Source: CAZNOG01 sp964574635
GTDB lineage: Bacteria > Bacteroidota > Bacteroidia > Flavobacteriales_D > Cryomorphaceae
Length of the DNA stretch: 64,000 nt
NCBI GenBank assembly: GCA_964574635.1
Contig: CAZNOG010000004.1
Span: 134,195-198,194, forward strand
Reading direction: 5' to 3'
How positions within the stretch are numbered: position 1 is the stretch's first letter; each line of letters begins with the position of its first letter. Both the position numbers and the translations under genes were made by a program. The notes below the pieces were generated by a model. That model was given only the letters and a program-made list of their open reading frames with translations. It was not told the DNA's origin and ran no database searches. Of the stretch, positions 44,101 through 53,299 are shown in pieces.

Positions 44101-45531
44101 AAATTTCTGTTTGGACAAGGTGCCGTCCAAGTTGATTCGGCGGTAATCGTAGCCGGAGAACCCCAGTTTCCGAATGGTTCCGTTCATCGTCGCCGATTGG
44201 AATTGCCCTGCGGAATAGGCCACCACTTGCAATTCGGCGGAGACTTCACCCAGGGAATCCACGTCGAGCAGGCGGCCGATATCGAAGTTGTTCGTCTTCA
44301 ATCCGCCCCGGTATTCGATGCGGTTGGCGGCCGTGTCCCGCTCGAGGTTCAAGTCCAGGGCCAGATGTCCGGCGGCCGTTCTGAGATCACCGAATGCCAC
44401 GAAGTCGCGCGGAAAACCGGTAAACGAGCCCCGAAACTGTAGTGCCCCCGCCCTTTCCAATTCCTTGGGCAGGGTTTGCACGCCGGAGGTGTCGGACCAC
44501 AGCCTTTGGTTGATGTTTCGAATGGCGTCGTAATCCGATGAGAGAAGCCGAATCCGGAAATCGATAAACGTGTTTTCGAAGTCCGGCAACCCCGTCAGAT
44601 CGATGTCACCGTGCAGCACCGTTTCGCCAAAGCTACCCAAGCGCAGGTTGCGGCCTTTGAGTTCGCTGATGGCACCCCTCACCCCGCCGGAGAGAGAAAT
44701 GGGAAGGTCGACGTCGTACAATCCTTCCGCGAAAAAACCGATGTCCCTGAAATTCAATGAAGATTCCACAAAGTTGGCGTCCCACTCCACGCTGTCGACG
44801 AAGCTCTCGTAGTTGCCCCAGTCGCCGTGATTCAGCGCCACGTCGCCGGCCAATGCGCTGTGGTCGGTGCGCAAAACGAGGTTTCCGAAGGCCAATTTTC
44901 CGGGATTCAAATAGGTCTCCGCGGCCATGGAATCGAGTCGGAAACCGCTGTGTTCCACGAAGCCGAAATCCTCGACGATCACGTTCAGCGAGTCTTTCTC
45001 GAAATAGAATTCCCGGAAAGTTCCGTGGAGATCGTCGATCGAGATGTCGTTGAAGTCCAAACCGCGTTTCTTTTCGTTCCCGTAGGGATTCCGATACGAA
45101 AACCGGGTGTTGAGCAACAAGATTTCCGACGAGGTCAGTTTCAGCGGTTTCTTTTCCCGCCGGGGTTGGTCGTCGGGATTGGCCAGGCGCTCGGTGAGAA
45201 AATCCAGGTTCGTTCGGCCGCTCGGATCGATTCGACGGAGGTTGACCACGGCGCTGTCCATCCCGATCTGTGAGAAGCCGTAGGAATTGTTTTTTCGGTT
45301 CAACCGGTACACGATGGCGCGAAACCGACCGGAATAGATCAGGGTATCGCCCCGTTGGTCGTGGATGAGCAGGCCCTTCAGCACGACGCGGTTGAAAAAG
45401 TCTATATTGACCTTATCGATTTCCACTTTGGCGTCGAGTTCGTCGCTCAAATAGGAAGCCATCCATTTGGCCAACCTGGTTTGGACGTATGCGGACTCGG
45501 ACGCCACGTACACGCCCGCCGCAAGCAGCAC
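41149..45531 (-). CDS. translocation and assembly module protein TamB (DUF490)
   Basis: A very long (1460 aa) bridge-like envelope protein of the TamB/AsmA type: N-terminal membrane helix, about 1100 residues of repeated beta strands forming a hydrophobic groove, and the C-terminal DUF490 (LRGRGSGRLTLETTPAGEFNMFGRYEI, FNERLSISGNIGV). It is thought to move phospholipids or help outer-membrane protein assembly. The start is not settled: the first in-frame GTG (45531) lies inside the membrane helix, and sense-like coding (STLRKIAITFLALIVLLAAG) runs upstream with no ATG, GTG or TTG; an ATT at 45576 would complete the helix. Divergent from tsaD. Confidence 0.9.
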   Translation of the reverse strand: MLLAAGVYVASESAYVQTRLAKWMASYLSDELDAKVEIDKVNIDFFNRVVLKGLLIHDQRGDTLIYSGRFRAIVYRLNRKNNSYGFSQIGMDSAVVNLRRIDPSGRTNLDFLTERLANPDDQPRREKKPLKLTSSEILLLNTRFSYRNPYGNEKKRGLDFNDISIDDLHGTFREFYFEKDSLNVIVEDFGFVEHSGFRLDSMAAETYLNPGKLAFGNLVLRTDHSALAGDVALNHGDWGNYESFVDSVEWDANFVESSLNFRDIGFFAEGLYDVDLPISLSGGVRGAISELKGRNLRLGSFGETVLHGDIDLTGLPDFENTFIDFRIRLLSSDYDAIRNINQRLWSDTSGVQTLPKELERAGALQFRGSFTGFPRDFVAFGDLRTAAGHLALDLNLERDTAANRIEYRGGLKTNNFDIGRLLDVDSLGEVSAELQVVAYSAGQFQSATMNGTIRKLGFSGYDYRRINLDGTLSKQKFTGHVHSTDPNADFNFDGTVDFSGELPFYDFEADVRNFNFSRVKLVDFGDEFSVSSVLALRATGSELSNFVGQLNAANTFLCYGDSVLYLDNLGLSMSGDADGRRIRFNSDVVDLTITGVFDPEELPDAFANLAGDIFPSIRTEVPITPNEQFEFSVNYRSSQSILGFLIPGVRISANTSAYGQFNSTDGVFELFLRSENLSYGDITFKDLTIDVGKVGDSADGKLFASRIGLGGFTFENPDLSLNASGDAVQMGLGWLNENGTTSGDLRASMEVLSDKRMRFEIQPGRLGLSDVNWTIDSLAVIYRDSTHFDISNFHISADRQVVSLSGAIGEGPGDTLTVRVDNLRMGTLDSMGFDLGKRIEGTLDVVASLRDFYGDRTLEANGILAGFEIEDRHLGDLRVRSNYLAGGDSLGVDATLLNEGIKLLDYRGHYAVKSDEPLSGKLLLDDFDLEALNVFEIPEVSKFKGTADGVITVAGSFEKPLIEGYIDFKDMQFTVDYLNATFNFSDRVRVENDFFGIDYKPITDELGNRGHVVASAFHDNFKNWSYDISAEVSNFLALNTTREMNNLYYGQAWATGNIAISGYEGMLEVNIDARTEKGTDIKLPLDESEDVAMGDFVHFLSGDGDEDEQEHEVNLEGVRMLLNVEATPDAQVQLIFDEAAGDILRGRGSGRLTLETTPAGEFNMFGRYEITSGTYNFTMGTLINKQFTLRPGGVIGWYGDPYGADMELSAVYDLRTPLYPVLIENRELYRNRELVNVVLNLGGKLFEPSIAFEIELPQAGTTERSQLASAVNTTNELNQQVFSLLILNRFMDVAAIDQSRAMASGARALYSANTSEFISNQLSGWLSEISREFDIGINYRPGDEVSNQEFAVALSTQLFNERLSISGNIGVTSTTDAQLTQGQSGILGDFLLEYSLTEDGKIRLKVFNETNPYEVFSTSNSLYTQGVGLIYREEFDTLDEFFEKVGKLFSNSKVKGQPVP

Positions 45532-45569
45532 AATAAGAGCCAGAAAGGTTATCGCTATTTTACGGAGCG

Positions 45570-45597
45570 TTGAAATGGAAGGGGTATATTATTTTTG
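45570..45597 (+). promoter_or_regulatory. promoter of tsaD
   Basis: TTG (45570-45572), 17-bp spacer, TATTTTTG (45590-45597), within the short tamB-tsaD divergent gap. Confidence 0.5.
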
Positions 45598-45629
45598 ACG
45601 AAATTAAAACAAAGCGAGGTTTGTACGGC

Positions 45630-46658
45630 ATGAAGAAAGGTGTGATCCTATTGGGCATTGAATCGTCGTGTGACGACACGTCGGCCGCGGTATCGGTAGA
45701 TGACAAAATCCTTGCCAATGTAACGGCTTCGCAGGATATTCATTCCAAGTATGGAGGCGTGGTGCCCGAATTGGCCTCCCGTGCACATCAAAAGCACATC
45801 ATTCCGGTGGTCGACGCCGCATTGAAAGAGGCGGGCGTAAGCGCCGATCGGCTGGACGCCATTGCATACACCTTGGGACCGGGGCTCTTGGGTTCTTTGT
45901 TGGTGGGAAGTTCCTTTGCCAAATCCATGGCTCAAGCCCTGGATATTCCCGCCATTCCGATTCACCACATGAAAGCGCACGTATTGGCGCATTTCATCGA
46001 TCTGGACCGAGAGAAACCCACTTTTCCGTTTATCTGCCTCACCGTGAGCGGTGGTCATACGCAGTTGTTGCGGGTCGACGGGTTCGACGAGTTCACCGTG
46101 CTGGGCGAAACCCTCGACGACGCCGCCGGTGAAGCCTTCGATAAAGCGGCGAAATACCTCGGGCTGCCCTACCCCGGCGGACCTGAAATCGACCGATTGG
46201 CCGAAGGGGGAGATCCCGACGCCCACGTTTTCACCAAACCGAAAGTAGATGGGTACAACTTCAGCTTCAGTGGCCTGAAGACCGGATTCGTGAACTACGT
46301 TGACAACCAACAACGTACTGACCCACAATTCCCTAAAAACAATCTGGAGGACTTGGCCGCCTCCTTGCGAAAAACCATCGTGGACATGCTGATGGATCGG
46401 CTGGTGCAGGTGGCGGAGGACGAAAACATCTCCACGATCGCCATCGCCGGAGGGGTTTCCGCCAACCGGGGTCTTCGCCGAAGGCTGAACGAAGTGGCCG
46501 AGGAACGCGATTGGAAGGTGTTCATCCCGCCTTTGGAATATTGCACCGACAACGGCGCCATGATCGCGATTGCGGGCTACTACGAGTTTTTGATGAAACG
46601 ATTCGGGAAAATCACGGATGCGGCGAGGGCGCGGTGGAAGATGGAATCCGAAGCCTAA
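45630..46658 (+). CDS. tsaD: tRNA N6-adenosine threonylcarbamoyltransferase TsaD
   Basis: A 342-aa ASKHA-fold enzyme that places threonylcarbamoyl on A37 of ANN-decoding tRNAs. Signatures: GIESSCDDTSAAV, the metal-binding HxxxH in IHHMKAHVLAH, TVSGGHTQLL, FSFSGLKTGF and GGVSANRGLR. I chose the ATG at 45630, which begins the family's usual MKKGVILLGIESS; the upstream frame contains the promoter. Divergent from tamB, an arrangement common in Bacteroidota. Confidence 0.97.
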   Translation: MKKGVILLGIESSCDDTSAAVSVDDKILANVTASQDIHSKYGGVVPELASRAHQKHIIPVVDAALKEAGVSADRLDAIAYTLGPGLLGSLLVGSSFAKSMAQALDIPAIPIHHMKAHVLAHFIDLDREKPTFPFICLTVSGGHTQLLRVDGFDEFTVLGETLDDAAGEAFDKAAKYLGLPYPGGPEIDRLAEGGDPDAHVFTKPKVDGYNFSFSGLKTGFVNYVDNQQRTDPQFPKNNLEDLAASLRKTIVDMLMDRLVQVAEDENISTIAIAGGVSANRGLRRRLNEVAEERDWKVFIPPLEYCTDNGAMIAIAGYYEFLMKRFGKITDAARARWKMESEA

Positions 46659-46679
46659 GAATGTGCGGTTTTCTTTGGG

Positions 46680-47519
46680 TCATTTCCCTTCCAAAAACCG
46701 AATGGTTTTGTCTACCACGATCTGCAACGGTTCGGGCAATTCGGTGTGGGGCCAAGGGTGGTGAGCCCCGAAGGTGTGACCGGCATCCCTCACGAAGAAC
46801 AGCTCGGCTTCGGGGCATTGCGCGTTGAGCCGGTCGGCGTCGAAATAAGACACGGATTCGTCTGCGGTACCGTGAACGATCAACCAAGGCACGGAGATGC
46901 GTTTGGCCGCGGCCGTGATGTCGAGCAATTCCCGGTTTTCCACGTAATCCGAATAGAATGAGAAATTGTGCGGCAACTGCTGCTTGGTGCGGGAATTTTC
47001 CACGAATGTGATCCCCTCTTGCCTCCACTTTTCGATGTCGAATGCGAAGCGCTCTCCGAAATCGGCCACCGACGCCCAAGTGATCAATTTTCGTATTCTT
47101 TTATCCTGTGCCGTTGTGAGGATGCCGATTCCCCCGCCCCTGCTGTGCCCGATGAGGTAGATGGGCAGATCGGGATGGCCGGGCCCGTCCGGATCGGCGC
47201 AAAGGTCGATGATGGCGTTCAGGTCTTCGATTTCTTTGGTATACGTGTTTTGGGCGAAGGCTTCGGTGTCGGGAAAATCGATGGGGTGATCGACGGTGGC
47301 GCCGGCGTGGGAGAAATTAAATTTCAAGAAATCGTAGCCCGCGTCGGCGAAGGCGAGGGAGACCGCATTCCAAGCGCCCCAGTCTTTGAATCCCTTGTAT
47401 CCGTGGGCGAATACCACGATGCCCCGTGATTTTCCCTTCTTGGATCGCCGAAAATCAAAAGCGCTTTTTCTGCCTGCCGCGCCTGTGTACGCCAGATGAA
47501 CTTGGTCAATTCCTCTCAT
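46680..47519 (-). CDS. alpha/beta hydrolase (dienelactone-hydrolase-like)
   Basis: A 279-aa cytoplasmic hydrolase. FAHGYKGFKDWGAW forms the oxyanion region, the nucleophile Ser is in LIGHSRGGGIGIL, the Asp in HGTADESV, and the His in AGHTFGAHHPW. Similar proteins are often labelled esterase or acyl-CoA thioesterase, without a proven substrate. Convergent with tsaD (21 bp gap) and divergent from the TPR gene. Confidence 0.88.
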   Translation of the reverse strand: MRGIDQVHLAYTGAAGRKSAFDFRRSKKGKSRGIVVFAHGYKGFKDWGAWNAVSLAFADAGYDFLKFNFSHAGATVDHPIDFPDTEAFAQNTYTKEIEDLNAIIDLCADPDGPGHPDLPIYLIGHSRGGGIGILTTAQDKRIRKLITWASVADFGERFAFDIEKWRQEGITFVENSRTKQQLPHNFSFYSDYVENRELLDITAAAKRISVPWLIVHGTADESVSYFDADRLNAQCPEAELFFVRDAGHTFGAHHPWPHTELPEPLQIVVDKTIRFLEGK

Positions 47520-47561
47520 TTCCTATCTTCGTTTTTCGAGCAATGAAAATATAGCTTCCTG

Positions 47562-48536
47562 ATGACATTTTTCGATACTAACATACGGGTTAATCCATTA
47601 GTTCTGTTTTGCCTGGTCATTTTCCCGTCCATGGTTCTCCCCTCGAAAATCTTCTCCCAAACGGCGAGGGAATATCACCTCCAAGCCATCCGGGCGAAGA
47701 ACAACTTCGACTACCGCGGAGCCGAAAAATTAATCTCGAAAGCGCTCGAAAAATCTCCCGACAACATGGAATACCTCCTGTTGCGGGGCGACATCAACTT
47801 GGGGCTGGAAAGGTATCTGAAAGCCAAGTCCGATTTTGAGTCGGCGATCGCTTTGGACAGCATGGCCGTCGACCCGTGGATCGGCCGCGGTCGGTACTAC
47901 CTCTACACCGGTTCTCCCGATTCGGCCTTGTACAACGCCTACGTCGCATCGATCCTCGCCGAGTCGGCTTATTCGGAAGCGCGGGCGAACACCGCTTTGG
48001 GCGAAGTATTGGTCGCCGTGAACGATACCACCAATGCTTACAGGCATCTCAACAAGGGGCTGGCCCTCGACACGAGCAACACCCTCGCGCTGAAACTCCT
48101 CGCCACATTGGAAATCACCAACGGAGATTACAAAGCCGCGAGGGAACACTTGGAAAATGCGAGGCTGTACGATCAGTGGGATTTGGAAACGCTGATCAAT
48201 CTGGCGTATACCTGCAACAAAATGGAAGATTACGTCCACGCGGTGGAATATTGCAACATGGCGCTTACGCTGGACAACAACCACCCTTTGGCGCTGAGCA
48301 ACCGCGCGTACGCCTATTTGCAACTCAATCAGGTCGAAGCGGCGCTGAAAAACATCAACAAATCCATACGAAACGACAACCGCAACGCCTTGGCGTACAA
48401 ATACAAGGCCCTCATCCTACTGGAACAGGATAAAGTTTCGGCCGCGTGCCGGAGCCTTCGCAAAGCGGAAAAGTTCGGCTACTCGGTGCAGTACAACGAT
48501 GAAGTGCAAAACTTGATGGCCGAGCACTGCAAGTAA
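47562..48536 (+). CDS. exported tetratricopeptide-repeat protein
   Basis: A 324-aa protein with an N-terminal hydrophobic signal (LVLFCLVIFPSMVLPSKIFSQ) and about seven TPR units through the rest (for example AEKLISKALEKSPDNMEYLL and ALSNRAYAYLQLNQVEAALKNI). It should act in the periplasm as a protein-binding scaffold; the partner is unknown. The 42-bp divergent gap leaves space for only a weak promoter (TATCTTCG on the plus strand at 47524-47531). Its stop lies 7 bp from the end of the convergent parC. Confidence 0.85.
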   Translation: MTFFDTNIRVNPLVLFCLVIFPSMVLPSKIFSQTAREYHLQAIRAKNNFDYRGAEKLISKALEKSPDNMEYLLLRGDINLGLERYLKAKSDFESAIALDSMAVDPWIGRGRYYLYTGSPDSALYNAYVASILAESAYSEARANTALGEVLVAVNDTTNAYRHLNKGLALDTSNTLALKLLATLEITNGDYKAAREHLENARLYDQWDLETLINLAYTCNKMEDYVHAVEYCNMALTLDNNHPLALSNRAYAYLQLNQVEAALKNINKSIRNDNRNALAYKYKALILLEQDKVSAACRSLRKAEKFGYSVQYNDEVQNLMAEHCK

Positions 48537-48543
48537 AGTGGCA

Positions 48544-51195
48544 TCAGAACAAAGTGCCCTGACCTCCGCCGGCCGTGCCCTTTCCGGGGTCGGATTCTTT
48601 TTCGGCGTCGTCTCCGGCTTCGGTCGACGGATTTTCCTCCGGCGTGACTTCGGCCTTCGCTTCTTCGGGCGCTTCCGTTTCTTCCTCTTCCACTTCCTCG
48701 ATTTCCTCCTCCAATCGGTCCATGGCCTTCACTTTGTGCGGCGTAAGACGATTTCCCTTGGCCGTCACGCCCTTCACGCTGATGAATTCAACGAGGTCGA
48801 TGGTTTCGTCGTCCAAGTCGTTGGATCGCCGGTCGAACTGAAGCACAACTTTGGGTGCGGGGTGCGTGGTGGCGAACTCGAGGTAGGAATCTTCGTGGTC
48901 GGTGATGAACACTACCGGTTTTTGAGATTCCTCGGGGACAAATCGCTTGACGTTGTACTGCTTTTTCTCACCGTCCCAGTACACGGCCGTCACCGGTTTT
49001 TCCGGATCGAATTTTTCAATGCCGATGAGTCCGTCGTCGAAGTGGGTATTGAGGTCGAATCCCGTAATTCGGTAGTATCCGTCCTGGTAGAGGGAAATGA
49101 TTTTGTCGTCGCCTTTGAAGCGGCCCAAATAGGTGCCTCTGTCGTCGGCGTTGAGTTTCTGAACCACATCGTCGAACCAAATTTTGCGAGGCGCCAGGGT
49201 GCTTGTCCCTTCCTCCTTCATTTCGATTTTGCTGATGATGTTCTTGGTGAGGATATTTCCTTTCACGGCGCGTGTGCGGATGGCCAAATCGGCAAAATCA
49301 AAATCGAATTTCAACTTTTTCAACTTCGGCCGTGGGCGGAGTCTCACCTGGATGACTTCGGCTTCTCCGTTGGGGTTGGCGGTGAAGTACAAGACTTTCG
49401 ACCCCTTGATGCCACCGGTCAAATCGTACTCGCGATCTCGGGTAATGCTGTTTACGGGAAAGCGCTTGACCTTCGCCGGGCCGGTGGTGCCGTCTTGGTA
49501 CACCATGTTGTAAATGGTGCGCTTGTCGCCCTGTTTCCATACGGCTGCGTGGATGATGTTCTTCCCGACGAATTTTTTGGCGTCCACCTTGGTCACCATC
49601 ATGACACCGTCTTCGCGGAAGACGATGATGTCGTCGATGTCCGAACAGTCCATGATGTATTCGTCCTTTTTGAGGCCGTAACCCACAAAGCCTTCCTTGA
49701 AGTCGGCGTAGAGCTTTTTGCCGGCCACGACCACCTTCGTGGCGACGATGGTGTCGAAGGTTTTAATTTCCGTTCTCCGTTCCCGTCCCGCGCCGTATTT
49801 TTTCTTCAGTCTTTTGAAGTAGTCGATGGCAAAATCGACGAGGTGATCGAGGTGGTGCTGCACTTCGGCCAGTTCTTCTTCGATTTTGGCGATGTGCTCG
49901 TCGGCTTTGAAAGAGTCGAACTTGGATATCCGCTTGATTCGGATCTCCGTAAGTCGGACGATGTCCTCGTCGGTGACCGGTCTTTTGAGGTTTTTAATGA
50001 AGGGTTTCAGTCCGTTTCGGATGTTGTCCATGACTTCTTCCCAGGTCTCCGCCTCTTCGATGTCGCGGTAGATTCTCTCTTCGATGAAGATCTTCTCCAG
50101 GGACGAGAAGTGCCACTGCTCGTTGAGCTCACCTTTCCGGATTTCCAATTCCTGTTTGAGCAGCGCCACCGTTTTGTGGGTGGAAATCTCCAGGATTTCG
50201 TTTACGCTGACGAAGCGGGGCTTGTCGTTTTCTATCACCGCCGCGTTGGGCGAGATGCTCATTTCGCAATCGGTGAAGGCGTAGAGGGCGGAAATGGTTT
50301 TATCTGGTGAAATATTGGGCGGGAGGTGAATGAGTATCTCCGCTTTTTCGGCCGTATTGTCCTCGATCTTCCTGATTTTGATCTTGCCCTTTTCATTGGC
50401 CTTCACGATCGACTCGATCAGCGATCCGGTGGTTGTTCCGTGGGGGATTTCCTCCACCACCAAGGTCTTCTTGTCGAGGGGTCTTATTTTGGCTCTCACG
50501 CGGATGCGTCCTCCGCGCAACCCTTCGTTGTACTGCGAAAAATCGGCCATTCCACCGTTGGGAAAATCCGGGAGGATGTTGGGCTTCTTTCCACGAAGCA
50601 CTCCGATGGAAGCGTCTATGAGTTCGTTGAAGTTGTGCGGGAGGATTTTACACGCCAATCCCACGGCGATTCCTTCCGCGCCTTGCGCAAGCAGCAGGGG
50701 GAACTTCGCCGGCAGGAACAAAGGCTCTTTGTTTCTTCCGTCATAAGACAATCCCCAATCGGTGGTTTTGGGGTTGAACACCACTTCGAGGGCGAACTTC
50801 GAAAGCCGTGCTTCGATGTACCTCGGGGCCGCCGAACCGTCGCCGGTAAGGGTATTCCCCCAGTTTCCCTGGGTTTCCACCAGAAGGTCCTTCTGCCCCA
50901 TTTGCACCAGGGCATCGCCGATGGACGCGTCGCCGTGGGGGTGGTATTTCATGGTGTGCCCGATGATGTTGGCCACCTTGTTAAAGCGCCCGTCGTCCAG
51001 GTCTTTCATGGCGTGCATGATGCGTCGCTGCACGGGTTTGAACCCGTCGTCGATCGCCGGCACCGCCCTTTCCAGGATTACGTACGATGCGTAATCGAGA
51101 AACCAGTTCTCGTAGAGTCCTTTTACGGCCAGAGTCACTTCTCCGTCGTCGGATCTTCGATCCGTTCCGTTTCCATTCAATTCCATTTCATCCAT
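48544..51195 (-). CDS. parC: DNA topoisomerase IV subunit A
   Basis: An 883-aa type IIA topoisomerase subunit. The catalytic Tyr126 is in SAAPRYIEARL, preceded by the QRRIMHAM and HPHGDASIGDALV segments of the winged-helix domain. The C-terminal beta-pinwheel lacks a gyrase box, and the protein ends in a highly acidic tail (about 820-870) and GQGTLF, as in Bacteroidota topoisomerase IV. Together with ParE it decatenates daughter chromosomes. Its ATG overlaps the parE stop codon by one base (TAATG), a translational-coupling arrangement. Confidence 0.93.
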   Translation of the reverse strand: MDEMELNGNGTDRRSDDGEVTLAVKGLYENWFLDYASYVILERAVPAIDDGFKPVQRRIMHAMKDLDDGRFNKVANIIGHTMKYHPHGDASIGDALVQMGQKDLLVETQGNWGNTLTGDGSAAPRYIEARLSKFALEVVFNPKTTDWGLSYDGRNKEPLFLPAKFPLLLAQGAEGIAVGLACKILPHNFNELIDASIGVLRGKKPNILPDFPNGGMADFSQYNEGLRGGRIRVRAKIRPLDKKTLVVEEIPHGTTTGSLIESIVKANEKGKIKIRKIEDNTAEKAEILIHLPPNISPDKTISALYAFTDCEMSISPNAAVIENDKPRFVSVNEILEISTHKTVALLKQELEIRKGELNEQWHFSSLEKIFIEERIYRDIEEAETWEEVMDNIRNGLKPFIKNLKRPVTDEDIVRLTEIRIKRISKFDSFKADEHIAKIEEELAEVQHHLDHLVDFAIDYFKRLKKKYGAGRERRTEIKTFDTIVATKVVVAGKKLYADFKEGFVGYGLKKDEYIMDCSDIDDIIVFREDGVMMVTKVDAKKFVGKNIIHAAVWKQGDKRTIYNMVYQDGTTGPAKVKRFPVNSITRDREYDLTGGIKGSKVLYFTANPNGEAEVIQVRLRPRPKLKKLKFDFDFADLAIRTRAVKGNILTKNIISKIEMKEEGTSTLAPRKIWFDDVVQKLNADDRGTYLGRFKGDDKIISLYQDGYYRITGFDLNTHFDDGLIGIEKFDPEKPVTAVYWDGEKKQYNVKRFVPEESQKPVVFITDHEDSYLEFATTHPAPKVVLQFDRRSNDLDDETIDLVEFISVKGVTAKGNRLTPHKVKAMDRLEEEIEEVEEEETEAPEEAKAEVTPEENPSTEAGDDAEKESDPGKGTAGGGQGTLF

Positions 51196-53072
51196 TATTC
51201 AACACCGCCCTTTTCCAATTCCATTTCATCCGCTACCGGGTCTTTCTCCACCCGCAGGTTTTCCAGAATGAAATCCTGTCTTTCCGGCGTGTTTTTCCCC
51301 ATGTAGAATGCGAGCATTTCCGAGAGGGACGAGTCTTTGTTGAGAACCACCGGGTCGAGTCGGATGTCTTCGCCTATGAACCCCTTGAATTCGTCGGGCG
51401 AAATTTCACCCAATCCTTTGAATCGCGTAATCTCGGCGTTTTTCCCCAGGGCCGCCACGGCGTCTCGGCGTTCCTGCTCCGAATAGCAATAATACGTTTT
51501 GGACTTGTTCCGCACGCGGAACAGCGGGGTCTGGAGGATAAACAAATGGTTGTTTCTCACCAGGTCGGGAAAGAACTGCAAAAAGAAGGTCAGCAGCAGT
51601 AGGCGGATGTGCATGCCGTCCACGTCGGCGTCGGTGGCCACGATCACTTTGTTGTAGCGCAGGCCCTCCATGCCGTCTTCGATATTGAGCGCGGCTTGAA
51701 TGAGGTTGAACTCTTCGTTTTCGTAAACGATCTTTTTGGTCAGGCCGTAGCTGTTCAAGGGTTTTCCTTTGAGCGAAAACACGGCCTGTGTGTTTACGTC
51801 CCGCGATTTGGTAATGGATCCCGAGGCCGAGTCGCCTTCGGTGATGAAAATCATGGTGTCGTTGGCCTTCTCGCCTGCTTTGGGGTCATTGTAGTGGATG
51901 CGGCAATCGCGCAGCTTCTTGTTGTGCAGGTTGGCTTTTTTCGCCCGTTCCCGCGCCAACTTCCGAATCCCCGCCAAATCCTTGCGCTCCTTCTCGTTGT
52001 CGCGGATTTTCTTCTCGATCGCCTCGGCGGTTTCCGGGTTCTTGTGGAGGAAATTGTCGAGCTTTTCCTTCAGAAAATCCATGACGAATGCCCGCATGGA
52101 CTTGCCGTCGGGTTCGATTTCCTGAGAACCCAGTTTCGTTTTGGTCTGCGATTCGAAAACCGGTTCGATGACCTTTACGCTCACCGCCGCCAACAAACTC
52201 GAGCGAATATCCGTGGAGTCGTAGTTTTTGCCGTAAAAATCCTTCACCACACGGGCGAACGCCTCGCGGAACGCGCCTTGGTGGGTTCCGCCTTGGGTAG
52301 TGTGTTGTCCGTTTACGAATGAATAATACTCCTCACCGTATGAGGCTGTATGCGTAAACGCCACTTCGATGTCATCGCCGATGAGGTGGACCACCGGGTA
52401 GAGCGGTTCGTCGGTGATTTTCTCTTCAAGAAGGTCTTTCAACCCGTTTTTGGAGTGCATTCTCTTGCCGTTGAACCAGATGCTCAACCCCGTATTGAGG
52501 TAGCAGTAGTTCCACAACATGCGCTCGATGTATTCGCTCTTGTACCGGTAATTCCTGAACACGTCCGGGTCGGGCGTGAAGCGCACCAACGTACCGTTTC
52601 TCTCTTCGGTATCCGTGCGTTCGTCTTCTTCCTGAAGCACGCCGCGCTCGAACACGGCCTTTTTGGCCTTCCCGTCGCGTACCGAAGTGATTTCAAAATA
52701 GTTGGACAGGGCGTTCACCGCTTTCGTACCCACGCCGTTCAAGCCCACTGATTTCTTGAAGGCTTTGCTGTCGTATTTGGCGCCGGTGTTGATCTTGCTC
52801 ACCACGTCCACCAGTTTGCCCAGAGGCACGCCCCGGCCATAATCGCGCACCGACACGGTGCCGTCCTTGACGTCGATTTCGATTTTTCGCCCGTACCCCA
52901 TCACGTATTCGTCGACCGAGTTGTCGATCACTTCCTTGATCAGGATATAAATCCCGTCGTCGTACGAGCTTCCGTTTCCAAGTTTTCCAATGTACATCCC
53001 CGGTCGAAGCCGTATATGCTCTTTCCAATCCAGGGATTTGATGTGTTCTTCCGTATATTCAACCTCTGCCAT
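51195..53072 (-). CDS. parE: DNA topoisomerase IV subunit B
   Basis: A 625-aa GHKL ATPase/TOPRIM subunit. The ATP site shows EVIDNSVDEY, VRDYGRGVPLG and GLNGVGTKAVNALS; the TOPRIM metal site has FITEGDSASG and TDADVDGMHI. Length and the parC neighbour assign it to topoisomerase IV rather than gyrase. First gene of parE-parC; about 230 bp upstream separate it from ychF and hold no gene. Confidence 0.94.
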   Translation of the reverse strand: MAEVEYTEEHIKSLDWKEHIRLRPGMYIGKLGNGSSYDDGIYILIKEVIDNSVDEYVMGYGRKIEIDVKDGTVSVRDYGRGVPLGKLVDVVSKINTGAKYDSKAFKKSVGLNGVGTKAVNALSNYFEITSVRDGKAKKAVFERGVLQEEDERTDTEERNGTLVRFTPDPDVFRNYRYKSEYIERMLWNYCYLNTGLSIWFNGKRMHSKNGLKDLLEEKITDEPLYPVVHLIGDDIEVAFTHTASYGEEYYSFVNGQHTTQGGTHQGAFREAFARVVKDFYGKNYDSTDIRSSLLAAVSVKVIEPVFESQTKTKLGSQEIEPDGKSMRAFVMDFLKEKLDNFLHKNPETAEAIEKKIRDNEKERKDLAGIRKLARERAKKANLHNKKLRDCRIHYNDPKAGEKANDTMIFITEGDSASGSITKSRDVNTQAVFSLKGKPLNSYGLTKKIVYENEEFNLIQAALNIEDGMEGLRYNKVIVATDADVDGMHIRLLLLTFFLQFFPDLVRNNHLFILQTPLFRVRNKSKTYYCYSEQERRDAVAALGKNAEITRFKGLGEISPDEFKGFIGEDIRLDPVVLNKDSSLSEMLAFYMGKNTPERQDFILENLRVEKDPVADEMELEKGGVE

Positions 53073-53299
53073 AAATCCTTTGCATTTTTACTCTCCTTCC
53101 GCGCGGAACCACACTTTGGGATAGATCGCCCCTAAAATAAGGCAAATTGATAAAGTCCCGCCGCAGGGCCTCCGTAATTATCAACAGTGGCCTGTAATCC
53201 GGCGGTTTCCGGTACGATTCAACGCGGCGAAATGCACGAAAATTTCACCTCCCGTGATTCGCGCAACCATACGTTTTCCGAAAGCTGTTCGGAAGCGGG

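Noticed and set aside
48538..50310. 590-codon plus-strand open frame over parC
   Set aside because: Antisense shadow of topoisomerase IV subunit A with low-complexity Phe/Val/Gly composition.
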